A stretch of DNA of 64,000 nt, taken from positions 25,706,695 to 25,770,694 of the forward strand of contig NC_037599.1 of NCBI RefSeq assembly GCF_003073045.1. Reading direction: 5' to 3'. Positions 32,240-44,945 of the stretch are shown here, one piece after another. Every line of letters begins with the position of its first letter. Position 1 is the first letter of the stretch. Both the position numbers and the translations under genes were made by a program. The stretch is from Pomacea canaliculata (taxonomy: Eukaryota; Mollusca; Gastropoda; Architaenioglossa; Ampullariidae). The notes below the pieces were generated by a model. That model was not told the DNA's origin. It did no database searches and saw only the letters and a program-made list of their open reading frames with translations.

Positions 32240-33305
32240 CTGGTGATGGTGTAGTGTCTGTTAGCTGGTGTGTAGTGTCTGTTAGCTGGTGTGTCTGTTA
32301 GCTGGTGTGTAGTGACTGTTAGCTGGTGTGTGTAGTGACTATTAGACTATTAGACTATTATTGTGTGTGTAGTGACTGTTAGGTGGTGTGTGTAGTGACT
32401 GTTAGCTGGTGTGTGTAGTGACTATTAGACTATTAGACTATTATTGTGTGTGTAGTGACTGTTAGGTGGTGTGTGTAGTGACTGTTAGCTGGTGTGTGTA
32501 GTGACTGTTAGCTGGTGTGTGTAGTGTCTGTTAGCTGGTGTGTGTAGTGACTGTTAGCTGGTGTGTGTAGTGTCTGTTAGCTGGTGTGTGTAGTGACTGC
32601 TAGCTGGTGTGTGTAGTGTCTGTTAGCTGGTGTGTGTAGTGACTGTTAGATCGTGTGTGTAGTGACTATTAGCTGGTGTGTGTAGTGTCTGTTAGCTGGT
32701 GTGTGTAGTGACTGTTAGCTGGTGTGTGTAGTGTCTGTTAGCTGGTGTGTGTAGTGTCTGTTAGCTGGTGTGTGTAGTGACTGTTAGGTGGTGTGTGTAG
32801 TGACTGTTAGCTGGTGTGTGTAGTGACTGCTAGCTGGTGTGTGTAGTGACTGCTAGCTGGTGTGTAGTGACTGTTAGCTGGTGTGTGTAGTGACTATTAG
32901 ACTATTAGACTATTATTGTGTGTGTAGTGACTGTTAGGTGGTGTGTGTAGTGACTGTTAGCTGGTGTGTGTAGTGACTGCTAGCTGGGTGTGTGTAGTGA
33001 CTGCTAGCTGGTGTGTAGTGACTGTTAGCTGGTGTGTGTAGTGACTGCTAGCTGGTGTGTGTAGTGACTGTTAGCTGGTGTGTGTAGTGACTGCTGAGCT
33101 GGTGTGTGTAGTGACTGCTAGCTGGTGTGTGTAGTGACTGCTAGCTGGTGTGTGTAGTGACTGCTAGCTGGTGTGTAGTGACTGTTAGCTGGTGTGTGTA
33201 GTGACTGTTAGCTGGTGTGTGTAGTGACTGTTAGCTGGTGTGTGTAGTGACTGTTAGCTGGTGTGTGTAGTGACTGCTAGCTGGTGTGTGTAGTGACTGC
33301 TAGCT
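32240..33305. repeat. Minisatellite, 23-bp unit
   Basis: About 45 copies of TGTGTGTAGTGACTGTTAGC plus TGG. Variants include GACTGCTAG and GTCTGTTAG, and an inserted triplet of GACTATTA occurs at three positions (32336-32360, 32423-32447 and 32891-32915), pointing to segmental copying inside the array. Confidence 0.97.
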
Positions 33306-33380
33306 TTAGTGAATTGAGCTTTAAAGGATGTTTCTAAAAATAAGTAAAATCCATGAAATTAAATAGAAATGATTCCAGGT

Positions 33381-33520
33381 TGGGTACCAGCTACAAATAT
33401 TATTTTAAAGGAGATGAACATTTCAAGTAATGACTTGTGTACCTTCTGTAGCCAAGACAAAGAAACGATGGAACACATATTTTTGAAATGTATGTTCAAG
33501 ATTTTTTGAGAGCGTTAGAA
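33381..33520 (+). pseudogene. LINE fragment with reverse-transcriptase zinc-binding motif
   Basis: The frame from 33381 reads WVPATNIILKEMNISSNDLC followed by TFCSQDKETMEHIFLKC, then a stop. Cysteines at 33438 and 33447, histidine at 33474 and cysteine at 33489 form C-x2-C-x8-H-x4-C, the pattern of the zinc-binding domain found at the C-terminus of many non-LTR retrotransposon polyproteins. The preceding residues also match that context. Only about 45 codons survive; the fragment is squeezed between two minisatellites and the rest of the element is absent or unrecognisable. Confidence 0.7.
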
Positions 33521-33718
33521 AGGACAATCAACAATAACTGTAAACAAATGACTTGAAATTTCCTGCTACACTTGTTTTTCTTGGATAGAGTGAAATACCG
33601 CGAGTGATGGAATGGACCGCAGGATGATGATGGCAAAGTGTGACAGGCAGCCATCCACACTTACAACAAGAAGTCGCTGTATGCAGACAGGAATAGCTCC
33701 GCCTACACCGACAGCAGA

Positions 33719-34319
33719 CAGTGGGGATAGACAGACGGACAGTGGGGATGGACAGACAGACAGTGGGGATGGACAGACGGACAGTGGGGATGGACAGACG
33801 GACAGTGGGGTTGGACAGTGGGGATGGACAGACGGACAGTGGGGATGGACAGACAGACAGTGGGGATGGACAGACGGACAGTGGGGATGGACAGACGGAC
33901 AGTGGGGATGGACAGACAGACAGTGGGGATGGACAGACGGACAGTGGGGATGGACAGACGGACAGTGGGTATGGACAGACGGACATTGGGGATGGACAGA
34001 CAGACAGTGGGGATGGAAGACGGACAGTGGGGATGGACAGACGGACAGTGGGGATGGACAGACGGACAGTGGGGGATGGACAGACGGACAGTGGGGATGG
34101 ACAGACGGACAGTGGGGATGGACAGTGGGGATGGACAGAAGGACAGTGGGGGATGGACAGACAGACAGTGGGGATGGACAGACGGACAGTGGGGATGGAC
34201 AGACGGACAGTGGGGATGGACAGACGGACAGTGGGGTTGGACAGTGGGGATGGACAGACGGACAGTGGGGATGGACAGACAGACAGTGGGGATGGACAGA
34301 CAGACAGTGGGGATGGACA
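33719..34319. repeat. Minisatellite, 21-bp unit
   Basis: About 28 copies of GGGGATGGACAGACGGACAG plus T, with occasional shortened copies lacking GACAGACG. Because 21 is divisible by three, every frame stays open on both strands (up to 314 codons); none is a gene. Confidence 0.98.
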
Positions 34320-34812
34320 GCTCTCAGCAACACTTTTGTAATTGCTTACTGAGGAAACACGTAAGACAGGGGAAAGCCATATTGTCACAGAGAAACTGTA
34401 GTGTGTGGAAAGTTCAAACCCTAGATGACATACATCACTATCTCTGTGTTTATCCTGCAAAATGTCATTCATTATGAATATGTTTTGTAGGTATCAACGT
34501 GTACATTATGTACTAAATAATTAGGGTAAGAAAAACTGTATAACTTGTACAATTGGATGACAGTGTGTGTGTGTGTGCGTGCGTGCTTCCTTGGGCTTTT
34601 TCTTTCTAGTTTATTCTGTGTGTGTGTGCCACTGTACGGCGGTCGCACTAGGGTCACATGGTGTTGGTGTGATATCTTTATGCCATGAAATAATGTTGTT
34701 AATCATTATCTTGTTGTTACAGGTGATCGTGGCTAGAATTATGATAGGATTGCTACATGAGATTCCGCTGACATTGTATGATTATTCTACTCCGTTAGTT
34801 AGCTGCAGGGCT

Positions 34813-34855
<43 letters not shown>

Positions 34856-35089
34856 ATCCATGGTATTTCCCTCCAGAGCAGTAGACTGGAGACCCAGTGT
34901 TTGTTTCCCTGTACAGCAGTTCGTCGGGTGCTCGCTGGACACCCGCTGTCCTACCCTGACCTGCATGACGATGGCGGCCTCCGTCCTCTCCACCTTGCCT
35001 GCTGCTTAGCATCACCTGTTGGCTACGGGACTACAAACAGCTCACTGATGTAGCCACACTCTCATTTCTCAGTCTAATCTCTGTGTGCA
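34320..35089. other. Single-copy DNA with a (TTG)n tract
   Basis: A (TTG)n run of about 14 units lies at 34814-34856, with short GT tracts near 34563 and 34618. No gene is recognised. Confidence 0.5.
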
Positions 35090-37372
35090 GTGACACATTG
35101 TGACAAACATCAGTCTGTCAATACAATGACACATGACACTCGTAGTCACAGTCTGTAAATACAGTGACACATGCCACACATCGTGACAAACAGTCTGTCA
35201 ATACAATGACACATGACACTCAGTCACAGTCTGTAAATACAGTGACACATGCCACACATCGTCACAAACAGTATGTCAACACAATGACACATGCCACACA
35301 TCGTCACAAACAATCTGTCAACACAATGACACATGCCACACATCGTCACAAACAATCTGTCAACACAATGACACATGCCACACATCGTCACAAACAATCT
35401 GTCAACACAATGACACATGCCACACATCGTCACAATCTGTAAACACAATGACACATGCCACACATCGTCACAAACAGTCTGACAACACAATGGCACATGC
35501 CACACATCGTCACAATCTGTCTGACAACACAATGACACATGCCACACATCGTCACAAACAGTCTGACAACACAATGACACATGCCACACATCGTCACAAA
35601 CAGTCTGACACACATGACACATGCCACAATCGTCCACAAACAGTCTGACAACACAATGACACATGCCACACATCGTCACAATCTGTCAACACAATGTGCC
35701 ACATATCGTCACAATCTGTCAAACACAATGACACATGCCACACATCGTCACAACAGTCTGTCAACACAATACACATGACACTCAGTCACAGTCTGTATAC
35801 AGTGACACATGCCACACATCGTCACAAACAGTCTGTCACACAATGACACATGCCAACATCGTCACAAACAGTCTGACACAATGACACATGCCACACACAC
35901 ATGTCACACATCATATGTCAACACAATGCCACACATCCGTCACAATGCCACACATCATCACAATCTGTGACACATGCCACACATCGTCACAATCTGTGCC
36001 AACACAATGACACATGCCACATATCGTCACAATCTGTCAACACAATGACACATGCCACACATCGTCACAATCTGTCAACACAATGACACATGACACACAT
36101 CGTCACATCTGTAAACACAATGACACATGCCACACATCGTCAAACACATCTGTCAACAATGACACCATGCACACATCGTCACAATCTGTAACACAATGAC
36201 ACATGCCACACATCGTCACCTGTCAACACAATGACACATGCCACACATCGTCACAAACAGTCTGTCAACACAATGACACATGCCACACATCGTCACAAAC
36301 AGTCTGTCAACACAATGACACATGCCACACATCGTCACAATCTGTCAACACAATGACACATGCACACATCGTCACAAAATCTGTCAAACACAATGACACA
36401 TGCCACACATCGTCAATCTGTCAACACAATGACACATGCCACACATCGTCACAATCTGTCAACACAATGACACATGCCACACATCGTCACAATCTGTCAA
36501 CACAATGACACATGCCACACATCGTCAATCTGTCAACACAATGACACATGCCACACATCGTCACAATCTGTCACACACAATGACACATGCCAACACATCG
36601 TCACAATCTGTCAACACAATGACACATGCCACACATCGTCACATCAAACACAATGACACATGCCACACATCGTCACAATCTGTCAACACAATGACACATG
36701 CCACACATCGTCACAATCTGTCAACACAATGACACATGCCACACATCGTCACAATCTGTCAACACAATGACACATGCCACACATCGTCACAATCTGTCAA
36801 CACAATGACACATGCCACACATTCGTCACATCTGTCAACACACAATGACACATGCCACATATCGTCACAATCTCAAAACACAATGACACATGGTCACTGT
36901 CAACACAATGACACCATTGCACATATCGTCACAAATCTGTCAACACAATGACACATGCCACATATCGTCACAATCTGTCAACACAATGACACACACATTC
37001 GTCACAATCTGTCAACGACAAATGACACATGCCACACAGTTGTGTCACACAATCTGTCAACACAATGAACATGCCACAATCGTCACAACAGTCTGTCAAC
37101 ACATGACACATGCAACAATCGTCACAACAGATATGTCAACACAATGACACATGCCCACACATCGTCACAAATCTGTCAACACAATGACACATGCCACACA
37201 TCGTCACAAACACAGTCTGTCAACACAATGACACATGCCACACATCGTCAATCTGTAAACACAATGACAATGCACACATCGTCACAATATGTCAACACAA
37301 TGACACATGCCACACATCGTCACAATCTGTCAACACAATGACACATGCCACACATCGTCACAAACATCAGCT
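35090..37372. repeat. Minisatellite, 38/42-bp unit, largest array in the window
   Basis: About 58 copies of CTGTCAACACAATGACACAT plus GCCACACATCGTCACAA, with or without a further ACAG/ACAA. Copies up to about 35690 are regular. From there on single-base and small deletions are frequent, which breaks every frame. Confidence 0.97.
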
Positions 37373-37647
37373 CATGTACAACACATAATAAAACAACTCT
37401 TTCCTGAGAAGCCAGAGTGCATGTGCCCACTAAGCCCACAAAGCCACTAAGCCCACAAGGTCCACAGGGCCGTCACTAAGACAAAGCAGTGCCACCGAGC
37501 GGTCGATGTTACGTGAGACAACGGCAGGAAAACGACGTAGACTCAACGTCACGGCAAAAGGAGGGGAGGGAACCCGCTTGTAGCATGGGCGATAAACTCC
37601 ATTTGCTTCGATAATAGGGAGAAAATGAGAGAGCCAGTCGATCCGTG
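37373..37647. other. Single-copy DNA, no gene recognised
   Basis: Contains CATTTGCTTCGATAATAGGG at about 37601-37620 in an AT-balanced context. Nothing is identifiable. Confidence 0.35.
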
Positions 37648-37822
37648 CAGCTGCTTACAAGATAATTGTCTTTAACGGCATCGCGTGACGTCAGCTTCTT
37701 ACGGGATAATTGTCTCTTTTTTTAGCTGCACTAGACGTCAGGTGCTTACAACATAATTGTCTTTAACGGGATCATGTGACGTCAGCTTCCTACGAGATAA
37801 TTGTCTGTAACGGCATCATATG
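37648..37822. repeat. Diverged ~57-bp tandem repeat with TGACGTCA sites
   Basis: Three to four copies of GATAATTGTCTTTAACGGCA followed by TC(G/A)(C/T)GTGACGTCAGCTTCTTAC. Copies are diverged but keep ATAATTGTC and, in two of them, GTGACGTCAG. It could be a tandem array of a regulatory module; function is inferred only. Confidence 0.75.
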
Positions 37823-38030
37823 ACAAAGATCCTTGTTCTTTATAGCTTCTGTGACGTCACTGATCTAGAGGATGGACGTCAAGGCTGTTGGCTGATTGTC
37901 TGACCAGCTGTGCATCCTACAGGATCTCTCAGATAACTCTATTGAAATATGAAGCCTAATTGTAATTGTCCCCCTTTTATGTTTAATCCTTCCCTTTAAA
38001 ACTGCAACCTCGCTTTTTACTGTTGCAGCC

Positions 38031-39594
38031 GCACAGTTCACCTGTGTATTTATACATTATCTTCACAGTTCACCCTGTGTATTTATACATTATCTTCACA
38101 GTTCACCCTGTGTATTTATACATTATCTTCACAATTCACCCTGTGTATTTATACATTATCTTCACAGTTCACCCTGTGTATTTATACATTATCTTCACAA
38201 GTTCCTGTGTATTTATACATTATTTCACATTACCCTGTGTATTATACATTATCTTCAACATTCACCTGTGTATTTATACATTATCTTCACAGTTCACCCT
38301 GTGTATTTATACATTATCTTCACAGTTCACCCTGTGTATTTATACATTATCTTCACAGTTCACCCTTGTGTATTTATACATTATCTTCACAGTTCACTGT
38401 GTATTATACATATAGCCTAAACAGTTCACAGTCCTGTGTATTTATACATTATCTTCACAGTTCACCCTGGTATTTATACATTATCTTCACAGTTCCCTGT
38501 GTATTTATATCTCACACAGTTCACCCTGTGTATTATACATTATCTTCACAGTATACATTAGTTCACCTGTGTTATTTATACATTATCTTAGTTCACCTGT
38601 GTATTTTATACATTATCTTCACAGTTCACCCTGTGTATTATACATTTATCTTCACAGTTCACCTTGTGTATTTATAATATCTAGGCTCACAGTTCACCCT
38701 GTGTATTTATACATATAGCCTAACAGTTCACCCTGTGTATTTATACATTATCTCACAGTTCACCCTGTGTATTTTACATATCTTCACATAATTACATTAT
38801 CTTCACAGTTCACCCTGTGTATTTATACATTATTCTTCACAGTTCCCTGTGTATTTAATATATCTAACAGTTCACCCTGTGTATTTATACATTATCTTCA
38901 CAGTTCACCCTGTGTATTATACATCATCGGTTCACTATACTTATCTTTCACAGTTCACCCTTATTTATACTTTCTTCACAGTTCACCCTGTGTATTTATA
39001 CATTATCTTCACAGTTCACCTGTGTATTTATACATTATCTTCACAGTTCACCCTGTGTATTTATACATATAGCCTAACAGTTCACCCTGTGTATTTATAC
39101 ATTATCTTCACAGTTCACCCTGTGTATTTATACATTATCTTCACAGTTCACCCTGTGTATTTATACATAGAGCCTAACAGTTCACCCTGTGTATTTATAC
39201 ATATAGGTAGCCTGTATTTATACATTATCTTCACAGTTCACCCTGTGTATTTATACATTATCTTCACAGTTCACCCTGTGTATTTATACATCATCTTCAC
39301 ATAAATATACATTATCTTCACAGTTCACCCTGTGTATTTATACATTATCTTCACAGTTCACCCTGTGTATTTATACATATAGCCTAACAGTTCACCCTGT
39401 GTATTTATACATTATCTTCACAGTTCACCCTGTGTATTTATACATTATCTTCACAGTTCACCCTGTGTATTTATACATTATCTTCACAGTTCACCTTGTG
39501 TATTTATACATATAGCCTAACAGTTCACCCTGTGTATTTATACATTATCTTCACAGTTCACCCTGTGTATTCATACACGTAGCCGCACAGTTCA
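38031..39594. repeat. Minisatellite, 33-bp unit
   Basis: About 46 copies of CACAGTTCACCCTGTGTATT plus TATACATTATCTT. A variant ending CATATAGCCTAA recurs several times. Regular at the start, then with many one- to five-base indels between about 38200 and 38960. Confidence 0.97.
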
Positions 39595-40783
39595 CCATGG
39601 CAGAGAGGTGAGACCTCCAACGCAGAAAAGTTCGTCTCAGCCTCGACGCCGAGCGAGCGCACATAACAAACACCAACAGCGGTGAATGCTGGGATGTCCA
39701 CAACACTGTGACTGTGACACTGTGACACTACAATGCAGCTGTGACTGCTCTACAGTGGGACTGCGACTGGTGCGTCCGAGGTCACAGTGAATGTAGTCGA
39801 CGTTGGTCGCGATGTCTGTCTCTCCTGATGACATGCGCGCACGTGCACACCCACTTCCCATATGCAAGACATTGCTGTCAGCAGGTCCGGCACCAAGTGA
39901 CCTTCCCCGCCGGACCTCAGATGTAAGGAGGAGGAGGAGGAGCAGTTCTATCCTCATCCGCCACCCGCCACCCGCCGACCATCGGAATGACTGGGTTTGT
40001 CAGTGCCGAGCAATATTGTAAATTATCGCCCTTTATGAGCTCAGCCCTTTCTTTGCCTCTCCCTCTCTGCTTCTCTCCCTCTCTCCCTGTGCGTGGCAAA
40101 TCACTGGCCGTTTCCAAGAGCTATAATTATCTCCCTGCAATTTGCGACTGTGTTCCATTTGATTAGCCTGGCTGTCTGAATGCCCACCGGCCTGCCTCGC
40201 CTCGCTAGCCTCCCCTTGCACAGCCCTGCAGCAATTAGCGTCTTGGCTTCTTGCATGCTGGCCGCTCGTGTTGTCATGGAGACTGATCGCTGATTGGCTG
40301 CTGCAGGACTGCTAGAGAAATCCCCGGATAAATGTTGGTCGTGTTGGTGGTGGATGTCTGATGGATGGTCACTCTGGTCAAGAGTTGTCATCTGACACGA
40401 AGAAGGAGACAAAATCTTTACAAATGGACATCTTTCCCGGATTGTCGCAATATTTTATAGAAATTAAAGTTTAGAGAATTAGTTAAATGATGATTTTGCG
40501 ATGAATTGAGACCAGGATCATTAACGAGAATGATCGCCTTGGCTCAACAGGAGGTCAGGCGATGCACGGTGGACCATCATGTGGATTAGTCAGGTCCTCG
40601 TGTGAAGACGTCTGCAAGACCAAGGTCAGGGTCAGACAGTGCAAGGGGTCGCCTGCAAGTCCATGGCGAGTCCACGAGACAAAGGCCCGCCTTCTTGATC
40701 ACGTGACATAAGGCTACCATAAGGTAGTATCATAAGGCTACATCAGACACGCTGACGCCATACTTAACGTGACTGGAGCCAAC
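39595..40783. other. Single-copy DNA with the strongest CNE-like blocks
   Basis: The blocks 39995-40310 (AGAGCTATAATTATCTCCCT, TTCCATTTGATTAGCCTGGC, GCAGCAATTAGCGTCTTGGC) and 40440-40560 (AATTAGTTAAATGATGATTT, GATCATTAACGAGAATGATC) are repeat-free and dense in ATTA/TAAT sites. They look like conserved developmental enhancers. No coding frame is recognised. A (AGG)n tract lies at 39926-39941. Confidence 0.4.
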
Positions 40784-42430
40784 ACCGGGTAGTGCAGTCT
40801 TGTCTATGAATAACAATGGTGATTATAGTCTCATCTATGGATAACACTGGTACTGCAGTCCTATCTATGGATAACACCGGGTAGTGCAGTCTCATCTATG
40901 GATAACACTGGTACTGCAGTCCTATCTATGGATAACACCGGGTAGTGCAGTCTTGTCTATGGATAACACCGGGTAGTGCAGTCTTGTCTATGGATAACAC
41001 CGGGTAGTGCAGTCTTGTCTATGGATAACACCGGGTACTGCAGTCTTGTCTATGGATAACACCGGGTACTGCAGTCTTGTCTATGGATAACACCTTGGGT
41101 AATGCAGTCTTGTCTATGGATAACACCGGGTAGTGCAGTCTTGTCTATGGATAAACACGGGTACTGCAGTCTTGTCTATGGATAACACCGGGTACTGCAG
41201 TCTTGTCTATGGATAACACCGGGTAGTGCAGTCTTGTCTATGGATAACACCGGGTACTGCAGTCTTGTCTATGGATAACACGGGTACTGCAGTCTTGTCT
41301 ATGGATAACACCGGGTACTGCAGTCTTGTCTATGGATAACACCGGGTACTGCAGTCTTGTCTATGGATAACACAATGGGTACTGCAGTCTTGTCTATGGA
41401 TAACACCGGGTACTGCAGTCTTGTCTATGGATAACACCGGGTACTGCAGTCTTGTCTATGGATAACACCGGTACTGCAGTCTTGTCTATGGATAACACCG
41501 GGTATGCAGTTCTTGTCTATGGATAACACCGGTACTGCAGTCTTGTCTATGGATAACACCGGGTACTGCAGTCTTGTCTATGGATAACACCGGTACTGCA
41601 GTCTTGTCTATGGATAACACCGGGTCTGCAGTCTTGTCTATGGATAACACCGGGTACTGCAGTCTTGTCTATGGATAACACCGGGTACTGCAGTCTTGTC
41701 TATGGATAACACCGGTACTGCAGTCTTGTCTATGGATAACACCGGGTACTGCACTCTTGTCTATGGATAACACCGGGTACTGCAGTCTTGTCTATGGATA
41801 ACACCGGGTACTGCAGTCTTGGTCTATGGATAACACGGTACTGCAGTCCTCATCTATGAATAACTGGTACTGCAGTCTTGTCTATGGATAACACCGGGTA
41901 CTGCAGTCTTGTCTATGGATAACACCGGGTAGTGCAGTCTTGTCTATGGATAACACCGGGTACTGCAGTCTTGTCTATGGATAACACCGGGTACTGCAGT
42001 CTTGTCTATGGATAACACCGGGTAGTGCAGTCTTGTCTATGGATAACACCGGGTACTGCACTCTTGTCTATGGATAACACCGGGTACTGCAGTCTTGTCT
42101 ATGGATAACACCGGGTACTGCAGTCTTGTCTATGGATAACACCGGGTACTGCAGTCTTGTCTATGGATAACACCGGGTACTGCAGTCTTGTCTATGGATA
42201 ACACCGGGTACTGCAGTCTTGTCTATGGATAACACCGGGTACTGCACTCTTGTCTATGGATAACACCGGGTACTGCAGTCTTGTCTATGGATAACACCGG
42301 GTACTGCAGTCTTGTCTATGGATAACACCGGGTACTGCAGTCTCATCTATGAATAACAATGGGGATTATAGTCTCATCTATGGATAACACTGGTACTGCA
42401 GTCCTATCTATGGATAACACCGGGATTATA
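40784..42430. repeat. Minisatellite, 31-bp unit
   Basis: About 53 copies of GGGTACTGCAGTCTTGTCTA plus TGGATAACACC; a GTAGTGCAG variant is scattered through it. Both ends contain diverged copies with CTCATCTATGAATAAC and GATTATAG. Sporadic single-base deletions (GGTACTG for GGGTACTG) are common. Confidence 0.98.
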
Positions 42431-42803
42431 GTCTTATTAGTAGCCAACACCGCGGACTGTTGTCTTCAGAAGCCAGATACTCCAACCTTCAGCGAGAATA
42501 CACGTCGCCGTGTAGATATGTGTACAGGACACAGAAAGATTGAGTTGATAGCGGGGGCTGCAGACATCTTGGTTCATTTGGTAACAGGATGACATAAATA
42601 TCGCCTGCCTATTATTTGGCAGAAGCAGGTCTGTCTTTGCTGTCCGTCTTTCCCCTCAATTCAGCACTCACCCCCCCCCCCCCACCTCTCAACGCTGCCT
42701 TTCTGGGATGCTGAGGTTGGGGGTAGACCACTCGCCGCACTGACCTCTGCCCTAACCCTGGACTAACCCTGACTAACCCCAAGAACGCACGTCACAGTCC
42801 CTG
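42431..42803. other. Single-copy DNA, no gene recognised
   Basis: Includes an inverted-looking CCTGCCTATTATTTGGCAGAAGCAGG stretch near 42605-42630 (described by position only as a weak stem) and a C-run at 42669-42683. It ends at the target duplication of the hAT element. Confidence 0.4.
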
Positions 42804-43029
42804 TGTAGAGCCAGCGGCGGCGTTAGGGGGTGGCAAATGGGGCGGCCACCCCAGGGCTGGATTTCATGTTGCGCCTTTATCCCACTTACCAGCGAATAAC
42901 TAGCTTATCAGCCCTTAAGCGCAAAAAGTGGCTCCCACGTCGAAATTAATAGCGAATAAGTCGGCCTTATCGCGGGGTAAGTTATGGTCAGGGGGGACCC
43001 GCCTTTACGCGGCTATTAGGCGCAGAAAA

Positions 43030-44768
43030 ATGGCGACTGTAGTAGCTGTGCTCTCGCTAAACAGGCGAAATCTTGTCGAAACAGAATATTTAGGGACAAT
43101 TATATCTTTACAATGATGTAGAAGTGTACACGAAATTTGAATTTCGTGGAGTTGATAAAATGTCTATTGCCTATGAGGTAAAAGATGAATTGGAAATGTC
43201 GAATCGAGGGAACAATGTTCCCTCAAGCAGACGAGTATGCTTTGCACTTCGCAACGGGATCATTTTTACGTGTGCGTGAATGTGTGTGTGTGGCGATTTG
43301 GTCGGAGTTTCCGAAGAGAAATGTCACATCGTGAGGAGAGTGACCAAACGCTACTACGACATGCTCGACGATGGATCGTCTTTCCCGACTAGCGAGAGGC
43401 AGAGAGAAGGGAAAGTTCTGTGCCAGCGGTGGTTTTTCCGAGTGTTGTTGGATACATCGACGGGACGCATATCCACATTCAGGCGGCGAAAATAATGAGC
43501 ACCAGTACGTGAATGGAAAATATTTTCATTCACTGAATGTTCAGGTAATACTTTGTAATCAATATAGTTGCCTTTTTTATTCACATATGACTAAACCTTT
43601 CGAAGTACCATAAATTGTTGCAGTATAGACTCTTCTCCAATGCCACATCAGGATAAATACAAGCATTTAATATTTTCCCCATAGACTAAAATGTTCTCTC
43701 TTCGAAAATTTTGCAGATAACATCTAATCACTTTAATATCTGTTAAACATTTTTGTAAAAGCAGAAAATAGACTGCTACTACACAATCCCAAGATATTAG
43801 GAATTAAAAAACACTCTCATACCATTAACCAAAACTTTCTTATCATCACAATTAATAAACATGTTTTGTTTTATATTTAGTATGGCTCATGTCAAACAAT
43901 TTCAAAATGTCATCGGCTGATGCATCGATAATCCATATACCCGAAGCTTAATATTGCTATTTATATATATTTGAACAGGTTAATGTTTATCAACGTGCTT
44001 GCAAAGTGGCATCCAGGGTGTCTGAAGCCTTTGGAAGCAACTGTAGACTATTGGACCGGGTCATGCTAGGTGACAGTAGCTGCATGATAGGAGAGTGATT
44101 GTTGACATCATTTCAGCATCCTGCACCCTTGCAGGAAAGGAAATACAACACAGCACATAGCTGTACATGCAACTGGTATGTGAGTTTGCATCAAAGTTTT
44201 CACCAAATGTTCATGCTGGTCACATTAACTGTATCTATGTATAGTAAAGTCAGACTTGAACACATTTAAATATTTTTACCAGCATGTGTATACATTGAAT
44301 AGTTTTATATGGAAATAATACTGGTTTGATTGAAACCTGTTTACATGTACTGTGTATACTATTTGTAAATGACAATGCCAATAATATGTTCAGCTAGTAG
44401 TTCATTTAAATCACAGTGAATGTAGTTATTGCATTGTGGTATAGCAGTACATTCGAGCAGTCAGTATAAATTTCTACAGATGGTGATGATGTTTGTATTT
44501 CAGGCATAGCTAAAAAGAGATGGGATTGTCTCTAGGGTCTGAAGATGGAAACAGATCAGGCATGTGAAGTGACTGTGTTCTCAATCGGGGAGAGCCAGAC
44601 AATGATGGCGACAATAATGATGTTGGACATAACAATGATTTAAATAATGAAAATCACTACAATAAAATCAATGACACTGTTTCAGAACATGATGCTCCCA
44701 CAGAAAGAGCCCATGTTGCAGCAGGCCAAGCTGTCAGGAACCAATCTGTTTATAGACTTTTCTTGTAA
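43030..44768 (+). pseudogene. Harbinger nuclease (transposase) pseudogene, three exons
   Basis: DDE-type nuclease of PIF/Harbinger transposons. Exon A (43030-43544) opens MATVVAVLSLNRRNLVETE, continues after a frameshift with YNDVEVYTKFEFRG, then TGSFLRVRECVCGDLVGVSE and VRRVTKRYYD. It holds the first catalytic motif, VVGYIDGTHIHIQ (Asp codon 43459-43461), followed in another frame by ENNEHQYVNGKYFHSLNVQ and a donor (CAG|GTAATA, 43545). Exon B (43979-44175) has FINVLAKWHPG, then LGDSS with the second Asp (44072-44074) and YNTAHSC, and ends at a GTATGTGAG donor. The expected catalytic Glu downstream of it is not visible. Exon C (44504-44768) has an IAK-MGLSLGSEDG stretch, an Asn/Asp-rich linker and a VAAGQAVRNQSVYRLFL end. 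At least four frameshifts make it inactive; the intron boundaries remain recognisable. Confidence 0.88.
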
Positions 44769-44945
44769 ATATGTTAAACCATAATTTTATACATTTCAGA
44801 ACTATTTTGATAACGAAGTTAGAACATCAACAATAGACATAGTCAACAGTTTAGATGTAGGCCCAACATGTGTTACAACAGGTCAAGCTGCTAGTATCCA
44901 GTTTATAAGTAGATTTTTCTTGTGAATATATCATAATTTTATACT
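44713..44945 (+). repeat. Diverged duplication of the nuclease 3' end
   Basis: The last coding segment and following sequence (44713-44790) are repeated in diverged form at 44871-44945: GCAGGCCAAGCTGTCAGGAA versus ACAGGTCAAGCTGCTAGTAT, both followed by a TTTTCTTGT end and CATAATTTTATAC. This is a tandem duplication old enough to have diverged. Confidence 0.75.

Noticed and set aside
33528..34477. Frames of 206-314 codons on both strands (Pro/Ser/Cys or Met-Asp-Arg-Thr-Val-Gly repeats)
   Set aside because: A 21-bp unit leaves all frames open on both strands; no codon bias and no flanking exon.
35090..37372. CRISPR-like array of repeats and spacers
   Set aside because: The whole 38/42-bp unit repeats without unique spacers, and the genome is eukaryotic.
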